A stretch of 64,000 nt of DNA from Ceratodon purpureus (lineage: Eukaryota > Streptophyta > Bryopsida > Pseudoditrichales > Ditrichaceae). The notes beneath the pieces are model-generated. The model was given only the letters and a program-made list of their open reading frames with translations. It was not told the DNA's origin and searched no databases. Position 1 is the stretch's first letter, and each line of letters opens with the position of its first letter. The stretch is from contig CM026426.1 of assembly GCA_014871385.1 (NCBI GenBank), positions 81,015,566 through 81,079,565 on the forward strand, written 5' to 3'. The translations under genes were made by a program, and so were the position numbers. Shown here piece after piece: positions 55,561 to 64,000 of this stretch.

Positions 55561-56468
55561 CCAAGTATAACTCCTCCTAGTAGCTCTTAGACCTCCATAA
55601 TCCTACCTCCACTATTGTAGAATGACCTCCAAAAACCCGAAAACTACCTTTTAAATCCCTTGGAAACTGCCAAAATTCATCCAGTCAGCTAACAAAGTTC
55701 ATTTGTAGGAACTGGATGATTGTGGAGGGAACACACGGATGAAATTTCAAGGGAAGTGGATGGAACTGAGAGGGAGAGATCGGTGGGATCTCCAGTTAAC
55801 AATATCTCCTTTTTCCAGTAGTCCTACCCTCTGACCCCGTGCACACCAAGGGAATAGGGTGGAAAATGGAAACAAGGCTTAGTAGCATAGAGTAAGAAAA
55901 ACTAACTACACTAATAAATGGTCGAGAAGAAAACTAATCTTTAGTATCAAAAACATGGAATCCCTGCCTAGCTACAAATGATGCTAACGCCTCTCATGAA
56001 GTCGTCTGTTGGTAAAGTGGCTATCGCTTGAGCACAGCGATGGAGCCTAAGTTTGAAACAATCGGCTCCGTAGAAGTTGGCTGTGCAAAAGCTAGCTTCC
56101 TAAAAACCAGAGTGTGGCCCTATGAATGATCCAAAGAGCCCTTTGAAGAAGGCTGTGGCAGTAAGTTGTGTAAAGAATCCGCTCGCAAGAGCCACCTGGG
56201 GAACCGCCTCCTTGAAATGGAACCGCACTCTCTAGAATGGTTGAAACGTCTTGTGAGAGCATGATGTCGTTGCCCTTCATCTCTTCATATTTTAATGGAC
56301 ACCAAAGAACCATCTCCCAACCTGTAAGGCTTAGGTTGGTCAGCACAAAGTGTGACCAGTGAAAACGCTCTTGCCATACGGTTGTCTGCTTTGCTCCAAA
56401 GATCGTCTCTCTCAATGCATTGTTGACAATAACAGCCGTTGCTTGAATCTAATGGTGTACTCTAATGC

Positions 56469-56651
56469 TTATACCCACACGTCCTCCTCTTCTGTAATCA
56501 AGTTGACTCTAGAGCCCCCTTCCAAAAGTGAGTTCTCAAAGGTTGAGTCCTCCACATGTACAAAAATTACAGGGGGACCTAGATCAATATCCACAGCTTC
56601 GACAACCACCGTAGGATGTATCTTTGGATCATTGGAGACTCTTGGAATCAA
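56469..56651 (-). pseudogene. gypsy aspartic protease remnant (second copy)
   Basis: The minus strand reads FENSLLEGGSRVNLITEE. This is the active-site loop VLIDGGSGVNLITEE of the family with the catalytic Asp replaced by Glu (LLEGG), so it is inactive. The preceding part, SNDPKIHPTVVVEAVDIDLG, fits the linker before protease. Confidence 0.75.
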
Positions 56652-57399
56652 CTCTCGTGAAACCTAGTTGGCAGTTGGCTCGGCATGGTCAGCTAGTGCA
56701 GGCGGCTCAACCAAGTCTACAGACACAGTTGGCTCGCACGCACTTTTTGGAAACACTTAAGTCTTCACGTACTTTGTGAGGGTAGGGGCCACTGCCAACA
56801 ATTGTTCTAACAACTTTGTAATGGGGGTCTCCAAGATTTGGCGACTGATCTCTTGCACAAAAGCTTCTAGCTTGTTTTCAAGCAGTCTCTTAGTATTTAC
56901 GTCAGGTGCCTTCTTTGGGATATCGTGTAAACAGTTAGTGTTAGGGAAACCAACCCAATCACCATCCAGTATTGGTTGCGCAGGTGCATTGGCCTCCAAG
57001 TTGGCTGTTTTGGCCCTCTGAAGCTCCTTATGTGCCTCTTTGTCTTTTAAGGGAAGGCCAAACTTCTATTGATGCTCTTGTCAATATAACTGCCACCTCA
57101 AGGTCTTCTAGGTCCTAGAGTTCCACATTATTGACACCCAAAGTATCCGTGCGGAGTTTATTAGATGTCACAAACTACTGAAACCTCAACCTATAAAGAT
57201 AATTGCGCATTTGATGGTTAGTTCCCATGCAAATGTAGCGAGTATCATTTTGGCCAGAGCCACAATGATGGTACCCTCGAGGTCAGCTATAAATTGGTCG
57301 ACTGGAGTTGCTGCCTTGTTGGTGAGCAGCTACTTCGTTGACCCCCACAGTCAGTGTACCTTCAGAGGGGTGGAAGTCTATTGTTTAGGTTGGCTATAT

Positions 57400-57445
57400 T
57401 GAAAAAACAATAAGCATCCTCATGGCCGTGTCTCTTGCATACTGT
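57400..57445 (-). pseudogene. gag CCHC zinc knuckle
   Basis: The minus strand reads YCTVCKRHGHEDAYCFFN. The spacing C-x2-C-x4-H-x4-C is exactly that of retroviral-type zinc knuckles, which bind element RNA. All four ligands are intact. Confidence 0.85.
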
Positions 57446-57660
57446 GCAATACCTCCTATTAGCTCACTCTGCTCCCTATGCCTGAGCTGGTGAGGCAGGG
57501 GGCTGTCCACTTGTTAGCTCTGTTTGCCGGGCTTGAAGGTACAATTTCTTTCTTTAAGCATTGGTGCAGTTGGTTTGAAAGTGCCGTGCTACTTCCTTTA
57601 ATTCCACTAGAGTGTTGGATGTATAGATGCTTGTCATTACCTATGGGTAGTGTGGTAGGC

Positions 57661-57868
57661 CTGCCCTAAAGTAGATCAGCTTGAATTCTTGCTATAAATC
57701 TGTTTGCAAACATTTGATTACTTTTATTTATCTCTCATAATAGTCTTGAACCTTCTCATCGTACTTTGTTTGAAGGTCCTTAGAGTCATGTACACATGTT
57801 CATCAGAGTCTTGCTCCCTATACCTCAACTTGAATGCCTCCTCGGCCTCCTTCCAAGTGCAATAGGAT
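57661..57868 (-). pseudogene. gypsy gag capsid region
   Basis: The minus-strand reading is TWKEAEEAFKLRYREQDSDE, then YMTLKDLQTKYDEKVQDYYE and EFKLIYFRAGLPH, with two stops. This is the retrotransposon gag pattern (FxxRFRxxxxDExVxxKLxxLxQxxxEKVxxYYERxxxL). It places the zinc knuckle downstream, as found. Confidence 0.75.
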
Positions 57869-58085
57869 TGATGAGAGCACCAACAATAGTGGCTACACTA
57901 CAATAGTGGCAGGAAAAGCAACAATGGATTGAAGAACAACACGCGGCCTTGCTTCTGAGGGACTTCAACGGACGTGTCGAGGAGGCAGCTCAACAGTAGG
58001 TTATGTAGTAGCTAGAACAAGAGAAGTAGGAATTTGCCTGATCCACGATTCCCACACAAGGCACTAAGCCCCCTCTCCACATTTA

Positions 58086-58343
58086 TCATTGAGCCATCAC
58101 GTGAATAGAGTTTTTTTTTTCCCCCTCACAACCAATGGACTTGTTGCCATTGTGCTCGAAGAAGCAATCCTTGAGGATACTACCCACCTTATAGGCAATC
58201 TCTCCACGTGACTCTTTTGCACAGTCACAAGGCTGCGCAGATTGTAAACAATCTTGAGTCCTACAATTACAACATTTCCCAAGCTTTGAAAAGAAAAGGC
58301 TCAAATTCAGAGAGGCCTTCTTATGAACCCTGTTGGTGGACAT
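58086..58343 (-). CDS. Short Cys-containing minus-strand ORF
   Basis: An 85-residue open frame with KCCNCRTQDCLQSAQPCDCA. The Cys spacing is suggestive of metal binding but no family is recognised, and two overlapping frames exist in the same place. It lies upstream of the gag region on the same strand. Low confidence. Confidence 0.2.
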   Translation of the reverse strand: MSTNRVHKKASLNLSLFFSKLGKCCNCRTQDCLQSAQPCDCAKESRGEIAYKVGSILKDCFFEHNGNKSIGCEGEKKNSIHVMAQ

Positions 58344-58798
58344 ATACTGTAATGGCTACATGTGAGCATGGGGATAACAAACTGGAATAGGGATAGGCTT
58401 CATCTTCCTCGACAAATCTCCAAGATCATAGGACATAGCCTAATATGGGGTCCAACCCCAGAATAAAAGCCCCAAAATCATCAAGGGCCAAGATTAAAAC
58501 ACCTACATTGATAAGAATTCTAGTTTTCCACCAAAATTTAAAACATGTTGTAGTTACATACACCTACATGTATGACAAAGCCCAAAACTTCACAAAAAAT
58601 ACACAAATGAACAATAACACAAGGGTATGAATACTCTTGGCTCCTATTTCAGCAGCCTTGTTGCAAGATAGGAGCTACATTACAATGGCTTCATTTCGTA
58701 ACCAGTTATAAGATCTACTTAATTGCCACGACGCTTCTTCGGCTTCGTTACCAGTGTAGGCGGTTGAAGCTTCTCTTCTCACCTTGTCATCACTCTAC

Positions 58799-59760
58799 CT
58801 AATCTGCAGGGGCTTGAGGACCTTCACTTTCCTCCCCGGCGTCCTTTGTACACTCTTCACCACCCTGCTCACAAGCGTGCTGAGCTGCCAAATTAGTAAG
58901 CTCAGTGAAAGTGGTGGCCTTTGCACTCGAAAGGTTCTCCATCAATGTGGAGAACTGTTCTTCCTCCTTCTCAAGTTCCAAGCTCTTCTTCCTCTTCTTT
59001 GATCCATTATATGGCCCTCCTTCTCCATTACCTTCTCGGCATGCTCCACCTACACATCTTCCTTGCTCAAGTCTGTCTCCTTTATAGGCGCATTCTCTCC
59101 TTTGAACTTGTCAACCTCTGCGACTACCTCCTCCAAGTCTAGCACATCTTTGTCCTTTTTCCTCTCAACCATCATCTTTTTCTTTACACGTGTCTTCTCC
59201 GATGCCTCTTCAAGTGTCTTCTCTGGTGTTTTCAAGATCCCATTCGTCGGGACTTCTCCTATGTCGTCTCCGGACCAAAGAGTTGGCGTCCCAATTTTCT
59301 TCTTTGGATTGCGCCCTTCCAAGCACTCGGAACCAAGAACTTCCATTGATGTTGCCTTCTTCGATTGGTCCTCCTGAGCATCATTAGTCTTCATAGGCTC
59401 ATGTAGGCTCACCATCATCAGAGCTACAATCTCTTTGACCAAAGCGTTGGCATGATCATCTCGAGCAACCTTCACCCTCAACGGCTCTTGTGGGCTTACA
59501 AACTGTGCATCATAAGACTTTAGAGTACGCAACCTCACAATATCCTCCTCTTCCACGTCTCTCTCATCTGAATCTTCACGCTCTTTGGAATCCACAAGCT
59601 TTTCGCCTTCAGAGTCTCCTTCGTCCGCACCTTAGAGAGCCGTTCCAGAACAATCTGGCAACTTCAAGATCATGCCCCGTTCGCTACCGCTAGATGACTC
59701 ATCTCCACTGAGAAGGTCAGGCTTATTACCCATCCTTCTCACCGCACTTGTCTCAAACAT
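58799..59760 (-). pseudogene. Acidic and Lys-rich minus-strand ORF, function unknown
   Basis: The main open frame is 59595-59050, with KEREDSDERDVEEEDIVRLR, LKTPEKTLEEASEKTRVKKK and KDKDVLDLEEVVAEVDKFKG. Upstream in the same frame, beyond one TAA near 59632, are RRMGNKPDLLSGDESSSGSE and ILKLPDCSGTAL. Downstream, in another frame, is 58981-58799 (ELEKEEEQFSTLMENLSSAK). It is strongly charged and largely disordered, with short coiled-coil patches. No family is recognised. It lies upstream of gypsy gag on the same strand, so it may be an extra ORF of that element. Confidence 0.4.
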
Positions 59761-59989
59761 TCAAAGAGGACCTCATTCGTCTTTTGTAATTTATTTCTTT
59801 GTGATTTCCTCTTTGTGAACCTCTCCCTTGCGGATCACGTCCTTCACAATGCCTTGCATAGGGTCTAGCAACGCAGCAGGTGAGATAACCGGGCCATCCA
59901 GAAGAGAGCTTCTTGCTTAACTCACGTCATCCTTAGTAAAACTTTCTGAGCAATACCTTGATGTAGGATGAGCAATTTTCTGATACGAC

Positions 59990-61390
59990 GAGCCTAAATT
60001 CCAAAAGTCATTACAAAATTCAATCAGAATTGTGTAGTCAATCCTAAAACTGACAATGTACAGCTAGGGGTGTAGACATTAGTACGAATGACACTAGACA
60101 ATTATACTTCATGCATCCATGAATAATACCATAAGTATATAAGCATATATAAGTCTTACCTTATAGTATACAATGCCTACAAAAACAAAGTGTTTGTAAG
60201 TAGAGTATAAGATGCACGTGGAGTTTAGCACTTAAATTGCTCACTTTCTTCTTTCTATTTCAAAATCCCTTATTTTAGTAGGAATTTGCATTTTTTAGAT
60301 TAAAAGTCACCTAAGCTAGAGTAGTTAGAGCCGTAAATACTAATTATTCTATTTTTACTAATTTCCTCCAAAATCCCTAGCTTTGACTTTTCTAATTTCT
60401 ATTTTTCTATTTTTTATTTCCTTTGATTTCCTTCCTCTCCTAATTTCAATTCATCTTTTAATTTTTATTTTTTCCTATTTCTGATTTTTCCTTAAAATCT
60501 AATTTCTGTTTTTCCTTTAGTTTTTATTCTTATATTTATTTTTCCATTATCCCACTTTTAATTTTATATTTTATATTTTATTTTTGGTTTCTCAAAAATT
60601 AAAGAACTCAAGCGGCCGCATTTATGCAACCGCCACAATTTTTGGACATGCGCGCAAGCCACTAAGAGCTAATGTTGGAGGCAGGTAAATTAGTTTTAAA
60701 CAAATAGGAATTGACGCGATGAGGATCATACTTTTTTTAAGTAGAGAAGTTGTGGGTCAAGAAATGAAGAATTTAGAGGTTTGGGATAGTGGCCAAATGA
60801 AATTACCTAATTATCAATTTAGTTTTGGAGTTTAGGATAAGAAACGTCGGTAGATGGTGGAAGATAGGATTTTGAAGACATGCGCATGCGCATGTACATG
60901 GCATGGTCATGCTATGGTGTGGAAGTAGGTTAGTGTGAAGGCAGCGTTCTTTGAGAGAATGGTTGGAAGGGTTAGGGAGAGTTTAGGTTAGAGGGGGGCT
61001 TCGGTGCATGTGGCCGGGGTGTGTGTGAAAAAGTGTCTGTCGTTGCATTAGCTGTGAGTTAGGTCAAGGATTAGGAGGCTGCACAGTGCGTGAAGCGGGC
61101 TTGGTGAAGGGAGTCAGAAATTAGATGTGAAGGTTAGATTAGCAAGGATTAGTTAGGAATCGGCTTTTAAATTAGTGAGTTTTGGAGTAGGAGGCTCTCG
61201 GACGAAACAAGGGGAAGTCAAAGAGAACTTTGCTTGTGGCTGCGAAAATATTATAGTGCGAATGCTGGTTTGAGAGGAGTTGGTGGCTTGAGGTGCTTAG
61301 CCAACGAAGTTTGAAAGCGGTTGCAGCGTGAGCGGTTGCAGTGCGACGGCCGGTGCTCGTTGGTAGTGGTACGTTATTTTTATTTAATTT
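59990..61390. other. Low-complexity A/T tract, then G-rich non-coding DNA
   Basis: From 60240 to 60600 the plus strand is T-rich with repeated ATTTTTATTTTT, TTTCCTTT and TTTTTATTTC words. From 60.9 kb it turns G-rich on plus. No ORF of note. Confidence 0.5.
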
Positions 61391-62930
61391 TTAGGTTGAT
61401 TGCTTGATGGTGGTTACTGCGGAGAGTGGATGCGGGTTACTGGTGCAAGTAGCTGCAGTTGGTGATTCGTTTTGTCGAGGCCGGTGTTGGAAATTCAAGG
61501 GAGGCGGCATGGCTGTCGTGGGAAGCACCATTTGCCAAGGAGGGGCGGCGAGATTATCGCCCAAGAGCCTCGGCAGGAAGAGACTGTCTGTCTGGCGAGA
61601 TCTCGGCAAATGAGTGCTGGTACTCCAATCAGACTGGTGGCTTGGAGTGTGGAGAGTTCGGTTGTTAGTTCGACAAGAGGTTTTATTCGGAGGGAGGTCC
61701 CGAGGTTGTCGGTTGAAGTAAGTGGAGGTTTAGAGGCTGCGACAAGGGTCGTGACTCAGGCGGAGTAAGGGAAGCTGCTAGACCGAACGTGTAGGAGATT
61801 TGGCGAGGAGCAATTTTGGTGGATCTTTTGGTGTCCTAGTTGTTTGTTTTTATTTATTTTTTATATTTGTTGTTCTATTCTCTCTGCGAGGCTCATGCCG
61901 ATGCTATTGGTGATCGGCTGTGGTTGTATCCGGCGGTGCATGCTTTGACGTGGGTGGAGGAAGTGAGTTGCCGAGGGAAGGTTGAGAGCTCGAAGGGCGA
62001 GAGGTGGTGACTGAATTGAGTTGAAGGCGGAAGGCCGGCAGATTTGGTTAACTTGTTCTCGTTGAGCCTCTCAGTTGGTTGAGTGTTGGGACGCTGATCG
62101 GATGTTGCGAACGAGCTGGGATCGGTGAAGAGCTAAATTGGTGTAGTTGCTGATCGACAAGAGAAAAAGGATTAGGAGGTCGGACTGATCGTAGTAGCGA
62201 AGCTGGACTGTCGAGGAGGTGACCGTGGAAAATTCGATGTCGACCAAGGGGCGGCAGTTGCGGGCTGAGAAGCTTTGGCTCATATCAGACTGAAGTTGCC
62301 GGCATTTCATGTTCTAAGTTTCTTTATTTTTCTGAATTGCGTTGCTCTTTGGGAGCGGTGGGTGTAAGTGTGGTGAGTTCGGCTCCAAGAGGAAGGTCGG
62401 TTTAATGCTGCTGGTTGCTTCACCGTCAGTAAGGTGGCGGCATGTGTGAGTGCCGATGCTTTAAGTTGGCGTGTGAATTCCGATGTTGGTCGGCTGAGAG
62501 CTTAGTGAGATGGTGTCGATCATTAGGTGGCGACTGCAGTGGAAGGTGATTTGCTGTAGGTGGAGACAAGTTCGGAAGTGGGTGGTGATTTTGTGAAGAC
62601 TCGGTGAATGCTGCTGGTTGAAGGTGATTCGGTGGAGGCCGAGGGCTTAAGGAGGTGGTTTGTTTTGTTTTGCTGGCGGTTGGTTTAAGAAGTGGAGCGG
62701 TGTTAATTGTTGATTCAATGAAAGCAAGATTGACGGTTGCATAAGGAAGGCTGCTGTGAGGTTTTGCTGAAGAAATCAGTAGCCGTGGCTATTTAACTCG
62801 GTTATTATTGTGTTGATTTTGATTATGATTTTTGTATTTTTGTTGATATAAGTGAGATCATGTTTTTGGGAATATTATGTTCATTTTGTTAATTGTGCAT
62901 ATGTGCATAGAGTGAAGTTGAAATTTCAGT
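61390..62930. other. G/T-rich region with no supported gene
   Basis: A G/T-biased plus strand with short overlapping frames in several phases, none coding-like. It ends in GTGCATATGTGCATAGAGTGAAG, like the end of the 31.3-32.2 kb stretch. It may be untranslated parts of a retroelement. No LTR pair was found. Confidence 0.35.
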
Positions 62931-63789
62931 TTGGAAGCCTTAGCATTTGTGTGAATTTTGAATGATTTGATCGGCCTTGGAGTTTGGTTGAAGAGGGCTC
63001 GTTGTGTGTGTTTTTGTTTGTTTTGTTTTGGTTCCTTTTTGTTAGTTCTTGATTAGGTTGTGGTTGTGACTTAAGGTCGTGTGGGGTTAAGAGTGAGACC
63101 CTTGCTTTTTGTACCCTATAGCCACCTTGAATTGCTTCTATATCTTTGTTGAATGACTGCATGTGTTGTGATTGATTTCATAAGCCAAGGCCAATCTTAG
63201 GCTTGTGTTTTTTGGTTTTACATGGAGTACATGAAAGGAGTACCTAAATTTTCGTCAACATGTAATACAAGTATTCTGATGTTCTCATATATACTTCCAA
63301 TATATGAAGTAAAGTAATTTCTAAGCATATTCAATATACAAAACGACTTCTAATCTCACATTGTACACTATGATTGCTTATACGGTAAAGTGTCAATGTA
63401 TAGTCAAAATACTAAACCTTTAATCTAGTCAGAATGTATAATTTTCTAAGGTTCTATAATTATATTGGATAGAAATTGCATTTTCCATGGAGCTCACACA
63501 TTAGTACTCTCGACATTGTGAATACGTAATCATCCCTAGCGGACATCACGAAACACGTTGACAGTTGTACTTGATACTACTTTCGAGAGGCACATACTTT
63601 AAACGTTGTGCAAAACGCCATTTTTAGAGTAATCATTCTAATGAAATGTATCGTTAGCTTACCTCTAAACTACTAAATAAAGACCTAACATACTTATGGT
63701 ATATTCAAATTCACTCATTAGAGACTAAACCATACTCTTAGATACTAATAAATTATTAAAAATAGTACACTCCAGACTCAAAAACTTAC

Positions 63790-63895
63790 TACCATTTGGA
63801 TAAGTGGCTTTCGCTTCTTCCATCCTCAATTGCAAGTTTTTCCTTCGTTCTTCGGCACATCCAAGCATCTCGACCCTCTGAAGCATCTTGTGCTA
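63790..63895 (-). CDS. Coding-like exon at the right edge, function unknown
   Basis: The minus strand reads KMLQRVEMLGCAEERRKNLQ and RMEEAKATYPNG before a stop. The helical, charged pattern looks coding. Upstream sequence is outside or unclear. No family recognised. Confidence 0.3.
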
Positions 63896-64000
63896 AACTC
63901 TCTCCACCCAAAACTCTTATGCCACTCTAGATATGACACATCTAGCACCCCTTTAGCAATACATGTACCTCTATGCGCAAATACAACCAATGCACAATAG

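Larger units (their letters stand above)
56092..57870 (-). mobile_element. Second Ty3/gypsy remnant: gag and protease, minus strand
   Basis: Minus-strand order: capsid-type gag (about 57868-57661), CCHC zinc knuckle (about 57445-57400), a pre-protease linker (56999-56757), and protease (56651-56469), with weak remains to 56092. RT, RNase H, integrase and LTRs are not recognised. The frame breaks often. It is truncated and a different copy from the remnant at 32.6-35.9 kb. Confidence 0.8.

Noticed and set aside
1-64000. tRNA, rRNA and CRISPR-type arrays
   Set aside because: I saw no cloverleaf with A/B boxes, no rRNA-like conserved blocks and no regularly spaced identical short repeats. The repeats present are transposon arrays and a microsatellite. 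A tRNA search program could still find one I missed.

Overview
This window looks like nuclear chromosomal DNA of a land plant. The remnants of three plant genes are recognisable: the ADP-glucose pyrophosphorylase large subunit, a CBL-interacting protein kinase (CIPK) of the intron-rich type, and the CCT/TCP-1 epsilon subunit. They have plant-like GT-AG introns. Around them lie Ty1/copia, Ty3/gypsy, LINE, MULE, CACTA and piggyBac-type remains and a DUF7869-type gene. That mix, and the style of the gypsy gag and the DUF7869 gene, suggest a seed-free plant such as a moss, lycophyte or fern; this is inference. I see no intact single-copy host gene, no rRNA or tRNA gene, and nothing prokaryotic.

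Left part (1-28 kb). A truncated copia element ends at a 208-bp LTR (860-1067). It is followed by a decayed AGPase large-subunit copy (1289-2254). A plus-strand, multiply broken MULE transposase gene runs from an ATG at 4517 to about 10.95 kb. It is split near its start codon by a 2,407-bp non-autonomous CACTA element (4543-6949; 15-bp perfect TIRs; TAC target duplication). A minus-strand uncharacterised gene (about 27 to 13 kb) converges on it and is itself split by a second CACTA element (13884-21775). That second element carries spliced-gene fragments in one orientation: two CIPK exons with two WD40-type exons between them, then three CCT-epsilon exons. A 5'-truncated LINE (17696-21064, minus strand, 11-bp target duplication) sits in the last CCT exon. 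The order of insertion is host element, then gene-carrying CACTA, then LINE.

Middle part (28-46 kb). A GA-rich tract leads into an Arg/Gly-rich ORF followed by the start of a piggyBac-type transposase (29950-30872). About 9 kb away is a 552-bp element with TTAA on both sides and a short TIR, which looks like a piggyBac-type MITE. A minus-strand Ty3/gypsy remnant (gag, protease, RT, RNase H) occupies 32.6-35.9 kb. A second TIR element (38146-38884), a long AT-rich desert, a 50-bp (AT)25 run and a probable 3' LTR (45268-45851) follow.

Right part (46-64 kb). A minus-strand DUF7869-type gene with frameshifts (46.9-49.2 kb) is followed by unassigned coding-like remnants on both strands. Next come a multi-exon minus-strand fragment (54.8-55.6 kb), a second gypsy remnant with a clean CCHC zinc knuckle (56.1-57.9 kb), an acidic/lysine-rich minus-strand ORF (58.8-59.8 kb), a low-complexity region and a small coding-like exon at the right edge. 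Nearly everything here is mobile-element sequence or gene debris carried by it. The host-gene value of the window lies in what the debris records: gene capture, exon shuffling and nested insertion.
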